Of a stretch of 64,000 nt of DNA, positions 36,663 through 45,695 are shown piece after piece. A model generated the notes under the pieces. That model did not search any database. It saw only the letters and a list, made by a program, of their open reading frames with translations, and was not told the DNA's origin. This stretch comes from Nonlabens xiamenensis (lineage in GTDB: Bacteria; Bacteroidota; Bacteroidia; Flavobacteriales; Flavobacteriaceae), in NCBI RefSeq assembly GCF_003865345.1, contig NZ_RMVE01000005.1, positions 1 to 64,000 of the forward strand. Direction: 5' to 3'. Positions within the stretch are counted from its first letter, which is position 1; each line of letters begins with the position of its first letter. Position numbers and translations under genes: made by a program.

Positions 36663-39322
36663 TACGCCTCAACAGGTTTTCTCAAAATAACATTTCCATT
36701 TTTTTCACTCACCACTATTTTCCCTTTGCTTCTCCTCACCAAATAGTATTTGTCAAAACCGTCATAAGGATGTAATGGTGCTGCTGAAATGGGGATAAAG
36801 TTATGTTCCTTGCAAAAGTTTAAAATCTCTATTCTATTTGCTTCATCAATGGTTCCGATTTCATCAACAAATATTACAATCTTGTTTTCATCATCTTTCA
36901 CAACGATTTGATTGATGATTGACATAATCAGAACCAAACGTATCATTTTGTCTGTTCCGTCCGATTCGATTTGGTTTTTCAGGTCAACGACTTTGTGCTG
37001 TCCTTTTTTATGTAGATGAAGTTTAATGTCAAACAAATCATTGAACGAAATTGTGGTTTGACTATCTAAATATTTGTTGAGCGTATTTAGGTTTTCAGAT
37101 TGGTCGTCAAAAATCAGTTCAGAAGTTAAATCCCTGATTTGTATGATTTTGTTTAAATCCTTGATGAGTTTGTCATTCTCAATGATTTCTATCTTCAACG
37201 TATCAATATCCGATATCTTTATCTTCCGAATTTTAGAATTAAACTGATTGATAATAAAGGAATTAAATTCTTCAAACCTTGAGTATAGCGTGCGACAAGG
37301 ATTTGCAAATTGGGTAGAAATATTTTTTAATAAGCCATCAATTGCTTTTTGTTTATCGTCTAAAGTAACCAATTCCGAATCAACGTGTTTTATAAAATCG
37401 GTTTCGCTAGCAAAAGAAGTTTCTGTTTTAGATTTCAGCTTTTCAAAGAGACTATCCTTTTTATATTTAATGTCTTTCCTTTCCTCAAAGTTTCGTTTAA
37501 GGTTTTTATAGATATTGTCCAAAGAATCGGTTGATTGATATTCATTGGGTTTGATTCCGAGTTGTTCAAGTTCCACTTTCCAATTTTGGATTTCCTCAAT
37601 TCTCTTTTCTTTCTGAAAAATATCTTTGTTTGCTCTGTCAATTGTTTCTGAAAGCTTCCTAATTTCTTCTTCAATTATCTTAATGCCTTTGGCAGATTGC
37701 TTTTTTTGTTTAAGTAAACTTTCAAATTCTAATTTTATAGACTCAAGCTCCTTCTCAAGGTTTGGAAGTTGCTTTAGCTTCTCAATTTTATCGTTTACAC
37801 CCTTTATTTTCTTTTTGATTTCTTCTAAATCCTTTTGATGTTTCTCTAAATCCTTGGCTATAGGAAGTAGCTTATCATTAAAGCTTTTTTCTTTTTTAAA
37901 TTCCTTGATTTGTTTTTTCAACTCTTCAATGGATTCTATTGGTTTTCCTTTCAAGTCATTTGGTAACTTAATAACTCCGTCAAAGAGTTTCATCAAGTTT
38001 TCCGTTCGCTTGATTTTCGTAGAAATGTTTTCAAAGGGCAGACTTGAAATATCAGTTGACAGAATCCTGTTCAGTAATTCCTTGTTATCTTGATTATCTG
38101 AAATTTGATGAATCAATTGATTGGAATAGGTGTCAACTTGACTCGTGATTTTTCTGATTTGAGATTCGGCTTTTTCAATCTTGCTTTCAATTGCTTTGCT
38201 GTTTAGATTTTGATTTTCAATTTGAGTTAGTTGGCTCTCAATTGTTTTCCTTTCGGCATCTAAATTTTGAAAGGATTGCTCTAAAAACTGTAAACTTTCA
38301 TAAGACTTGATTTTTTTTACCAATTCATCTTTTTGGTCTATGTCTTTCTGTTTTTGTTCCAACAGGGTTTCTATTTTACCAAATTCTTGGTTTAGTCTGT
38401 CTTTTTTTGGATTGAGTGTTTCGTTTAAATGGGTTCTATTTTTATTTCTTTCTGTTTTCATTTTTGAAACAGAAGTTCCCAATTCTGAATAAACCGATGA
38501 ATATTGATGGTCAAAAGCAAATATCAACTCTGAAAGTATCGTACTTTTTCCTGCATACTGATTGACCAACTCTTTGAAGTCATTAAAGCTACGCTGGATA
38601 CTTTTGATAACTTTTATATCCCGATTGTGCTTCAATAATGTTTGTATGTCCTTTTGGTTCTTCTTTGAGAAAGAAACGCTTTCGTTTTCTTTATTATCTG
38701 CAATTATCAATGACTCTTTTAGCGAGTTGTTGTTTATAAGCTGTGAGTTTATCAGGTACTTGTAGATTTTGGAAAAATTGTTGCTAATTCCCCGTCCGTC
38801 TTGGTTTACATTTTGGTTTAGCCAAACAACCGCATTGTTTCGTTTCCCTTTCTGATATACAAAGTTGAAAACTTCCCTACGGTTTGGAAATTTGCTGTGT
38901 TCAATTCCATTTGTGGCAAATTCGGAAAGTAATGAATCAAACTTTTTTAGTTTTTGACCGATCGTTGTGTTGGTAAAGTAATGTTCTTCTTTATATTCAC
39001 TGTCGATTTTATAATAGTCAAGGTTGCCTTCGGCATTTCTTTTGACCAAAATAGAGTAGTAGCGATTTTTGAAAATCTCAAAGACGATAAAACTTGAATT
39101 TATAGAAGGAAAATAGTGGTTAAATGTTGTTTTGTCTCCCGTTCTGTTTCCACTGAACGTCATTTCTCGCCCGTCAATTATAAACAAGAAATTAAGTGCG
39201 TAAATCAGTGTACTTTTCCCGATATTGTTTGGTCCGACAATTTGAAGCGAATTGCAGTTGTCAAGCTCAACATCAGCTTTCGAGTAAATGTCAGAATTCA
39301 GTATTATTAGTCTTTTCAGCAT
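36662..39322 (-). CDS. jetC: Wadjet SMC-like ATPase JetC (MukB/MksB-like)
   Basis: 886 aa. Walker A GPNNIGKST at 30-38, long coiled coils from about 250 to 720, Walker B IVIFVDEIGTID near residue 820. Shorter than most MksB/JetC proteins (about 1100 aa) because the coiled-coil arms are short. First gene of the operon. Condensin-like loop-extruding motor of a plasmid-defence system. Confidence 0.9.
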   Translation of the reverse strand: MLKRLIILNSDIYSKADVELDNCNSLQIVGPNNIGKSTLIYALNFLFIIDGREMTFSGNRTGDKTTFNHYFPSINSSFIVFEIFKNRYYSILVKRNAEGNLDYYKIDSEYKEEHYFTNTTIGQKLKKFDSLLSEFATNGIEHSKFPNRREVFNFVYQKGKRNNAVVWLNQNVNQDGRGISNNFSKIYKYLINSQLINNNSLKESLIIADNKENESVSFSKKNQKDIQTLLKHNRDIKVIKSIQRSFNDFKELVNQYAGKSTILSELIFAFDHQYSSVYSELGTSVSKMKTERNKNRTHLNETLNPKKDRLNQEFGKIETLLEQKQKDIDQKDELVKKIKSYESLQFLEQSFQNLDAERKTIESQLTQIENQNLNSKAIESKIEKAESQIRKITSQVDTYSNQLIHQISDNQDNKELLNRILSTDISSLPFENISTKIKRTENLMKLFDGVIKLPNDLKGKPIESIEELKKQIKEFKKEKSFNDKLLPIAKDLEKHQKDLEEIKKKIKGVNDKIEKLKQLPNLEKELESIKLEFESLLKQKKQSAKGIKIIEEEIRKLSETIDRANKDIFQKEKRIEEIQNWKVELEQLGIKPNEYQSTDSLDNIYKNLKRNFEERKDIKYKKDSLFEKLKSKTETSFASETDFIKHVDSELVTLDDKQKAIDGLLKNISTQFANPCRTLYSRFEEFNSFIINQFNSKIRKIKISDIDTLKIEIIENDKLIKDLNKIIQIRDLTSELIFDDQSENLNTLNKYLDSQTTISFNDLFDIKLHLHKKGQHKVVDLKNQIESDGTDKMIRLVLIMSIINQIVVKDDENKIVIFVDEIGTIDEANRIEILNFCKEHNFIPISAAPLHPYDGFDKYYLVRRSKGKIVVSEKNGNVILRKPVEA

Positions 39323-39386
39323 TCAGTTTACATTCAATTTTTGTTCTATCATTCTGTCGAGCGTTGGCTTTTCAGAGCTTAGGTAC

Positions 39387-39509
39387 AACGGTTAGTATAT
39401 GAAAAGTAGGCGATTTTGACGCACCAATCTTTCGGTTAAGCAAGAGGTTTGATAAAAGACCAAAGTCTTTGTTTCAGTACAGTTTCGCCTATTTTTTATG
39501 TACATTGTT
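39387..39509 (-). other. attC-like site of the VWA cassette
   Basis: Class AACGGTTAGTATATGAAAAG with CGCCTATTTTTTATGTACATTG opposite. End boxes GTTATCTGTAG and TTACGGACAAC pair at 8 of 11, the mismatches being mostly transitions. Confidence 0.72.
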
Positions 39510-39517
39510 ATCTGTAG

Positions 39518-40900
39518 TTATTTCTTAATCACCTTAACAGTTTTCGAAATGCTTTTTCCATTAAAAATTTGAATTAAATACATTCCGCTTTTCAAATTTT
39601 CTAAATTTAGTTTTTCCGTTCCATTGTGATTTATTTGATTGTTTTCAAACACCTTATTTCCATTTATGTCTATGATGTTTAGTGATATATTCACTGAATT
39701 TTTAGGTGATTTGTATTCAATAGTTAATTCATTTTCAAATGGATTTGGATATGTTTTGGTTATAGCCAATTCTTTCTTTTTTCTATTGTAAACTATAAAA
39801 CTTCCAATACCTAATAATAATATTCCAAGACCTCCAAAAATTAATTTATTTCTTTCAGAAGATATTCGTTCCTCTTCTTTTACCTTTAAATAAGAAATAG
39901 TTTCTTCTGCCAGAGAATAGATAGCAGAATTATTAGAAAATTCAAGTGTGTCATTGACAAATGAAAATCGAATATATCTTTCGTCTTCCAAATAATCTAG
40001 ATTGTTTGAAGTATAATCAACTTGATATATGGACTTTATTTGTTCCTTAATATTTAGATATATTTCTTTTAGCTTTTTCGGGTCGTTAGTGTAATAGTAA
40101 AACCCATCTGTTTTTTTAGATACTTGTTCTAGTAATGTACTGTTGACATTGCCAAGTCCAATTGTGTAAATAGATATCTCTTTTTCATTTGCTAAATCAA
40201 TGACTTCTTGTGAAGTGTGTTTTGATTCATTGTCTTGTCCGTCTGTAAGAGCCACAATAACAGTTTTACTTGAACCTTTAGAAAGATTCTCAATAGTCAA
40301 GAATAATGCGTCATAGAATGAAGTTTTTCCTTCAGGTAAAACGTTTTCCACAAATGATTTAATTCCTGATACATCATTTGTTAAAGGATATATTTTATCA
40401 ACTGTTGTTGAGAATCCTACAAATGAAATTGAATCGTTAGATGGTTTTGATTCTTCTAAAAAACCGAGAACTCCTTCTTTAGCGTAATCAATTGCCATAA
40501 CATAATCTTTTGGCATCTCTAAGCCATAAAAATAGTAGTCCTGCATAGTTTCTACATCTTTTGGCATTTGAGCTGGATTGTCAACCATAGAACCTGAATG
40601 GTCGAATACTAACCCAATGTTTATTGGCTTATCTTTAGATATGTTCCGCAATCTAAGTACTTCACAATTTTGATAGTTTTCTTTTACTTGTATTTCAGAT
40701 TTATCTAAAGTCCATAATGGCTTTCCAAATTTATTTTTAGCTTGAAAGACAACAGAAACATTAGGAAATGAATCAGGATAAACCTTAATAATCGATAAAT
40801 CAAAAATGTTTTCGGACTTAATCTCTGTTTGGATATTTTCAGTTTGACCAAAACAACTAAGTGTGTTGATGAATAAGATTATTATAATTATGTTCCTCAT
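39518..40900 (-). CDS. secreted von Willebrand factor A protein with transmembrane helix and T9SS-type tail
   Basis: 460 aa. Signal peptide (about 1-18), VWA domain from about residue 94 with MIDAS motif FDHSGS (99-104) and later LTDGQDNES, a hydrophobic helix LIFGGLGILLLGIGSFIVY near 350-370, then a T9SS sorting-like domain (TYPNPFENELTIEY to the C-terminus, ending KTVKVIKK). A transmembrane helix before a T9SS tail is unusual. Ligand unknown. Single-gene cassette. Confidence 0.88.
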   Translation of the reverse strand: MRNIIIIILFINTLSCFGQTENIQTEIKSENIFDLSIIKVYPDSFPNVSVVFQAKNKFGKPLWTLDKSEIQVKENYQNCEVLRLRNISKDKPINIGLVFDHSGSMVDNPAQMPKDVETMQDYYFYGLEMPKDYVMAIDYAKEGVLGFLEESKPSNDSISFVGFSTTVDKIYPLTNDVSGIKSFVENVLPEGKTSFYDALFLTIENLSKGSSKTVIVALTDGQDNESKHTSQEVIDLANEKEISIYTIGLGNVNSTLLEQVSKKTDGFYYYTNDPKKLKEIYLNIKEQIKSIYQVDYTSNNLDYLEDERYIRFSFVNDTLEFSNNSAIYSLAEETISYLKVKEEERISSERNKLIFGGLGILLLGIGSFIVYNRKKKELAITKTYPNPFENELTIEYKSPKNSVNISLNIIDINGNKVFENNQINHNGTEKLNLENLKSGMYLIQIFNGKSISKTVKVIKK

Positions 40901-40917
40901 TCTTTTTAATTACGGAC

Positions 40918-41380
40918 AACGGTCCAGGCTATGATTTCGTTGCGATGAAAATCCGCTAGGATTTTCGCTCATCACCAAGCCTTTGCTGGCAAGATAGGAA
41001 TTTTCGACAGAAAATTCCGCAGCAATGAATCATAGCCCTTTTTACCATCTGTAAAGACCGCAATGACATTAGGGAAGTCTTTTGAACGTCGCGTAATCTT
41101 CATATGAGTCGACAGATTCGCTCCCAATTTCAAAGTCCGCAGTTGCATAAACACTGGAGTTATGTTTGCTAGTAACATTTAATTATTTGTCTTGGCTCGT
41201 TTTGTTCGCTTGCTGAATAGCGGGTCCACAAATGACGCTTCGACTGGTTTCCGCTATTCAATCTGCTCAAGAGTTAATTTGGCAAAGAGTGGGGTAGGAG
41301 AGTGTACTTAAGGTATCTTTCAAGCTTAAAATCGGCATAAAAGTTTAAAGCTATGAATTAATAGGGTTATGGGTTGTAAT
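40918..41380 (-). mobile_element. recurrent ORF-less cassette, copy 4
   Basis: Palindrome 40918-41043 (right GTT mutated to TTT) plus core 41041-41380. Right box AAC mutated to AAT. The start-less frame has one TAA here. One of the more mutated copies. Confidence 0.83.
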
Positions 41381-41438
41381 GGTAAATATAACAAACGTTG
41401 CTGTCCCGAAGGGCAACTATATTACGTTATATAGTGTT
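41378..41438 (-). other. short-stem attC-like site
   Basis: 61 bp, arms TATAACAAACG and ACGTTATATAG around TGTCCCGAAGGGCAAC. R' GTTAGATTG and R'' CAATCTAAC (ending 41931) pair at 9 of 9 and fit GTTRRRY. Confidence 0.75.
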
Positions 41439-41915
41439 AGATTGTTTTTTATATTCCTCAATAATTTCATCATTCGAGCGATATGAATTTAGTCCAACTG
41501 AGTCAAATTCATCTTTTCCATCGTGTTTATGAATTCCAATTATTTTTAAGGTGTCGTTTATTGAGTTATGCACAACAGTTACTCCTTTCGGTATTTTTGG
41601 ATTATCTATATTATCATATGAAATAAGCGGACCGATTGTTTTCTTCCCACTTTCCCATACCTCAGAAATCTGACAACCTGATCCTCCAAAATAATCAGTT
41701 TCTACATATGCACATCTTCCCTTAAAAGACAATTCTTTTAAAACTTTTCGAGTTTCTTTAGTCAACTCTTCATACGGGTCAAGAGTTTTTTCATAGTAAT
41801 TTCTTCCGTATTTATTATTGAATGGTATAAAATGATAATTACCTACTAGAATAATATTTGGAAGCTCTCCAGCATATTTAAAGCTTGTTATAATTCCATT
41901 TATATTATGAGCCAT
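41427..41915 (-). CDS. hypothetical soluble protein
   Basis: 162 aa starting MAHNINGIITSFKYAG. Compact, no signal peptide or membrane helix. Cys residues in RCAYVETDYFGGSGCQ. The last residues (NTI and stop) are encoded inside the attC-like site. No family recognised, though the layout recalls small immunity-type proteins. Confidence 0.78.
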   Translation of the reverse strand: MAHNINGIITSFKYAGELPNIILVGNYHFIPFNNKYGRNYYEKTLDPYEELTKETRKVLKELSFKGRCAYVETDYFGGSGCQISEVWESGKKTIGPLISYDNIDNPKIPKGVTVVHNSINDTLKIIGIHKHDGKDEFDSVGLNSYRSNDEIIEEYKKQSNTI

Positions 41916-41928
41916 ATTAATTCAATCT

Positions 41929-42118
41929 AACGTCTCGTATATGGAAGTAGCGCTGAAAATAAGCGATAACTTTTCGATTAAACACAAGCCGATTTTTTTA
42001 AATTTTACTATTAATTTTATTTTTCGGAAATCGTCAAAATTAAAAATTTGGCCATTTTCCAAAAATGCCCAAGCCATTGATTCAGCAACGATTTGCGCTA
42101 TTTTTTATATGTATTGTT
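41929..42118 (-). other. long attC-like site of the 42117-42704 cassette
   Basis: 190 bp, class AACGTCTCGTATATGG with GCGCTATTTTTTATATG opposite. The stop of the gene lies in its right box. End boxes GTTACCTGCTGGC and GCTTGCTGGTAAC pair at 10 of 13. Confidence 0.72.
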
Positions 42119-42704
42119 ACCTGCTGGCTTTTTCCTCAACAGTATTCAATTCCGCTATCATCTTCTTTCCGCAATCTAATAATTTACTAATCAATGTTGA
42201 ATCCGTTTCAGTTGATAAGACTATGTCCAAATAAGATTTTTTGAACTCCACATTCGGTTCAATTTTAATTTCATAAATAGTATCAGCAAAGGTTACTTTT
42301 GCTGGGTCGAAATCATATTTATCCAAAGGGTATTGTTTTTTGTATTTTTCCATTTCAGGAAAATGTTCCAGATAAATGATTTTAGAAAAACCCGATTTAT
42401 TCAAATACATTTTTTTTCTCGTGTAGCTTAATTCTCCGCTGTAAGTTGCGTCTATAAAAACGAGTTGATTTTCATAATAATAACCACTTAAACTTCCACC
42501 ACAAGCTGACATATTCGGATACATTTTTTCTGTTAGCATTCCGTTTTGCAAGAGTGAGTCAATTTCGTCATTATTTAAATTTAGATATTCAGCTTTGGAT
42601 TCCGTTTCGACTATTAAGTTCTCTGTATTTTCAAAATCTCGTTTATTTTCTTCTTTGCAAGAAAGTAATAACATCAAGGTTAGTATTAAAATCGAAATTC
42701 TCAT
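42117..42704 (-). CDS. lipoprotein, unknown function
   Basis: 195 aa. Signal MRISILILTLMLLLSCK, then a soluble domain with MSACGGSLSGYYYENQLVFI. No family recognised. The TAA stop is part of the attC-like box GGTAAC. Single-gene cassette. Confidence 0.78.
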   Translation of the reverse strand: MRISILILTLMLLLSCKEENKRDFENTENLIVETESKAEYLNLNNDEIDSLLQNGMLTEKMYPNMSACGGSLSGYYYENQLVFIDATYSGELSYTRKKMYLNKSGFSKIIYLEHFPEMEKYKKQYPLDKYDFDPAKVTFADTIYEIKIEPNVEFKKSYLDIVLSTETDSTLISKLLDCGKKMIAELNTVEEKASR

Positions 42705-42727
42705 TGTTCTTTTTATAGCTTGCTGGT

Positions 42728-42772
42728 AACTTTCCGTATTAGCGGTCGTTTTAATGTCGCTTAAACATTGTT
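42728..42772 (-). other. very short attC-like site
   Basis: 45 bp, the shortest in the array: TTTCCGTATTAGCGGTC then GTCGCTTAAACATTG. End boxes GTTATGTAGA (42770) and TCTACATAAC (ending 44113) pair at 10 of 10. Confidence 0.65.
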
Positions 42773-44099
42773 ATGTAGATTTTTCAGTAGTAAACTCTTG
42801 TGTAATTTCGCCTTGTTCGTTGAAATGTCTACTCCTAATACATTTGCCGTTAGCATAATAGGCTTCATATTCAATTTTGCCATTTCGATAATACCAAACA
42901 CTGCTTTTACCGTCAGCGTTCAAACCATTTTTGTAGGTCGTTTTAGAACTTATTTTACCATCAGGATGATACCCTATATAGTCTCCATTAAGATAATCTT
43001 TATCCATTAAAAATTCTGATTCTAATCTACCATTAGGGTGCCAGGATTTTAAAATTCTTATTTGTCTGCCATTATCATAATACTGTTTGGATTTCTTGGC
43101 ACCATTCTCATAAAAAAAAACGATTACGCCATTCGCCTTGTGTAAATCGTAATGTCCCTTGCTTTTCAATTCTCCATTAGGCCAGAATTCCTCGATATAC
43201 CCATTTTTAATAAACTTTTTAAAAGGGTTATCGACGTCATTATATATTTCTTGAATCAACTCTGTGGAAGTAGCAAGTCCCTTTTCAAATATATGTTCTA
43301 ATTGCCAGTCAAATAATTTTCCTGAGATAGCGGATGAAAAATTACTTAAACTGAATTCCATACCAATATCATCCAGGGAAATTTGGGTCACCTCTAAGAT
43401 ACGAGGTGAAATCTTCAAGTTCTGGTAGGCTTTCAGTTTGTGATGACCGTCTAGAACATAGTTATTATTATTCTCGAATTCGCAATTATATATTAAGACA
43501 ATCGGTCTCTTTCCAGAACTAATTAAGGTTTCATAATTTTTTATTGTCTCATGGTCTAGGCTACTTTCTAATTGAGTAAAAATTAGATTATCGTAAGAAA
43601 CATCATAAAACCCAGAAGTAGTGTAGTCAATTAAATCTCTATGCGCATATCCTTGGTCTTTAACCATTTCTGAAAATGTAATTGTCCAATTTTCCAGTTC
43701 TATTTGTTGCCTACTCTTGTCAATAAACAAAGGGGTTATGTACTCGAAATCATTAAACTTTTCTATTTCTCCTTGGTCATGGTTTTCTTGATAAAGATTA
43801 AAAATCAAATCGCCTTTAGGGAAAATCCTGCTGAAGAGTTCTAAATCATTTGTGAGTTCAGACCAATCAATTTCATTCCCCAGATTTAACTTTTCTCTCA
43901 AAGAGTCTAATAATTTAGATTTTAATTCTTCAGGAGCCTGAATGTGTGCAATATACTTTCCAGCCGAACCTCTGCAGTCATACCATGTTATAATACTGCA
44001 ACCATTGGAAAATAGGTATTCACCTATCTGAAAAGCCTTGATACAGACTAAGCCTTGGCCATATATATTTCCGAATTTATGTGACGCCTTAAGTTTCAT
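42771..44099 (-). CDS. fusion of a ParB/sulfiredoxin-like domain and YwqK-type (MORN-like) repeats
   Basis: 442 aa. The N-terminal half is unassigned, with a ParB-like element YVLDGHHKLKAYQNL near residues 215-230. From about 305 on there are at least five YwqK/MORN-like repeats (FWPNGELKSKGHYD, FYENGAKKSKQYYDNGRQ, WHPNGRLESEF, YHPDGKISSKTTY, WYYRNGKIEYEAYY). YwqK-type repeats occur in polymorphic-toxin immunity proteins. The combination is unusual. The stop codon comes from the attC-like box. Confidence 0.8.
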   Translation of the reverse strand: MKLKASHKFGNIYGQGLVCIKAFQIGEYLFSNGCSIITWYDCRGSAGKYIAHIQAPEELKSKLLDSLREKLNLGNEIDWSELTNDLELFSRIFPKGDLIFNLYQENHDQGEIEKFNDFEYITPLFIDKSRQQIELENWTITFSEMVKDQGYAHRDLIDYTTSGFYDVSYDNLIFTQLESSLDHETIKNYETLISSGKRPIVLIYNCEFENNNNYVLDGHHKLKAYQNLKISPRILEVTQISLDDIGMEFSLSNFSSAISGKLFDWQLEHIFEKGLATSTELIQEIYNDVDNPFKKFIKNGYIEEFWPNGELKSKGHYDLHKANGVIVFFYENGAKKSKQYYDNGRQIRILKSWHPNGRLESEFLMDKDYLNGDYIGYHPDGKISSKTTYKNGLNADGKSSVWYYRNGKIEYEAYYANGKCIRSRHFNEQGEITQEFTTEKST

Positions 44100-44110
44100 T
44101 TATTCTACAT

Positions 44111-44574
44111 AACGATCCAAGCTATAATTCCGTTGCGATGAAAATCCGCTAGGATTATCGCTCATCACCAAGCCGTTGCTGGCAAGATAGGAATTTTCGG
44201 TAGAAAATTCCGCAGCAATGAATCATAGCCCTTGGTACCATCTGTAACGCCCGCAATGACATTCAGGATGTCTTTTTGAGCGCCACGTAATTTTCAAATG
44301 AGTTGACAGATTCGCTGCCAACTTCAAAGTCCGCAGTTGCATAAACACTGGAGTTATGTTCTCTACTAACTTTTAAATATTTGTTTCGACTCGTTCTGTT
44401 CGCTTGCTGATTAACGGGTCCACAAATGACGCTGCGACTGTTTTCCGCTACTCAATCTGCTCAAGAGTTGATTTGGAGAATAGTGGAATAGAAAGGAGTT
44501 TGTATTGGATTTTTCAGCCTGAAAATCGGCGTAAAAGTTTGAAGCTCTGAAGTAATAGGGTTATGGATGGTAAC
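44111..44574 (-). mobile_element. recurrent ORF-less cassette, copy 5
   Basis: Palindrome 44111-44236 plus core 44234-44574. It carries the second variant block (GGAATAGAAAGGAGTTTG), shared with copies 8 and 9. The start-less frame is open. Confidence 0.85.
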
Positions 44575-44707
44575 GTGTTTGTGTATGATTTCGTTGCGTG
44601 TTTCAGCAACTAAATTAGCAAATACAAACCGAATAGAAAATCCGCGTCCCGATAGCTATCGGGATTCGTAAGTAGGCGAGTACTAGCAATGAATTATACA
44701 AGGTGTT
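44572..44707 (-). other. attC-like site of the DUF2750 cassette
   Basis: Contains GCAACTAAATTAGCAAATAC and GTCCCGATAGCTATCGGGAT. End boxes GTTACCTACTGGC and GCTAGCAGGTAAC pair at 11 of 13. Confidence 0.75.
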
Positions 44708-44719
44708 ACCTACTGGCAT

Positions 44720-45100
44720 TTAATTCAGTTCTATGTTTATTGTTTTATTATCAATATCAATTTCAATCCATTCATCTTGAGATTCCAAATCAGGAATGCA
44801 CTCTGTCAAATCCATTTCCTTAGCATATTTACTCAATGCCTTTTTTCCAAAATTAATTATTGCTCTAAATTCCGTTTGTCCAGTTTTTCCAATCCACGCT
44901 TTAGTTTCTATCTTCCGCTTGTCATTTACCTGTTTTTTGGTCAACTGATTTTCAGTTGGAAGCCACGAAATTCCATCGCACCAAAATCCTTTTAGTTCTG
45001 GGTCAGTCGATTTTTCCAATTCGTAACAAATTCTGTATTCTAATTTAGTACAGAATTTTTCATTAAAAGGTGATTCCGTTTTTTGTTCCAATTTTTTCAT
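44720..45100 (-). CDS. hypothetical 126-aa protein
   Basis: Soluble, charged, starting MKKLEQKTESPFNEKF. No family recognised. Its start overlaps the end of the DUF2750 gene by four bases (ATGA type), so the two are translationally coupled and share one cassette. Confidence 0.78.
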   Translation of the reverse strand: MKKLEQKTESPFNEKFCTKLEYRICYELEKSTDPELKGFWCDGISWLPTENQLTKKQVNDKRKIETKAWIGKTGQTEFRAIINFGKKALSKYAKEMDLTECIPDLESQDEWIEIDIDNKTINIELN

Positions 45101-45552
45101 TCAGTTACCTCTTTGACTTGTTTTTCCAAGTCCTCAATTCCGATAAACTTTTTAAAATTCAAATCTTTTCCTAATGATTTTAATTCAGCTGTTAAGTCCA
45201 TTATTAATTCTAATGGTTCAGCTTCAAATCCAAACAGGTTTTGGTCAAACTGCGTTCCGATTAAAAGTCCGTCATTTGCCATTCCGATACACCAGTTTTC
45301 AATAAATTCAGATAGCGAAATTTCAGCCACTTTATATTTTCTCCATTCGTGTTTCGCACAGGATTTAGCTCTTACTTTTTCTGCCCAAAAACATATCATT
45401 CCAATCGGATTTCCATTGTCGTCCTCATATTGAGTTGAACTTGATGTTGCAAATCCGTTTTTACTATTTAGTCCGTAAACTATTCCGTTTTCAGAAACTG
45501 TTTTTATGAATTTTTGATGTCTATTTTTCAGTGTGATTGAATCTTGGAACAT
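45097..45552 (-). CDS. DUF2750 family protein
   Basis: 151 aa from ATG 45552; residues upstream in the same frame come from the attC-like site. Family-like elements: FIKTVSENGIVYGLNSKNGF, then CFWAEKVRAKSCA, EISLSEFIENWCIGM and LIGTQFDQNLFGFEAEPLEL. Function unknown; family members are sometimes seen among immunity-type cassettes. Confidence 0.82.
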   Translation of the reverse strand: MFQDSITLKNRHQKFIKTVSENGIVYGLNSKNGFATSSSTQYEDDNGNPIGMICFWAEKVRAKSCAKHEWRKYKVAEISLSEFIENWCIGMANDGLLIGTQFDQNLFGFEAEPLELIMDLTAELKSLGKDLNFKKFIGIEDLEKQVKEVTE

Positions 45553-45572
45553 AGTTTTTTCAGCTAGCAGGT

Positions 45573-45695
45573 AACGGTCTAGTGTAAGAATAGTAGCGGT
45601 TTTAAGACCACACACTTTTCAACTTAGACCAAAGTTTGGTTTTATTACTGTTGTTCCTTTTGGCAGAAACTCCGCCATTATTTTTATACGTTGTT
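45573..45695 (-). other. attC-like site of the 45602-46522 cassette
   Basis: Class AACGGTCTAGTGTAAG with CCGCCATTATTTTTATACG opposite. End boxes GTTGCCATC and GGTGGCCAC pair at 7 of 9. The neighbouring gene reads deep into this site. Confidence 0.68.

Larger units (their letters stand above)
34038..39389 (-). mobile_element. 5.4 kb cassette carrying a complete Wadjet operon
   Basis: Bounded by sites 33908-34040 and 39387-39509 with no attC-like site inside. Contains jetC, jetD, jetA and jetB with overlapping ends in a single operon. Confidence 0.75.

Noticed and set aside
34150-39322. Calling the operon a chromosomal condensin (MukBEF)
   Set aside because: A fourth gene with a toprim triad (JetD) and short coiled coils points to Wadjet/MksBEFG instead.
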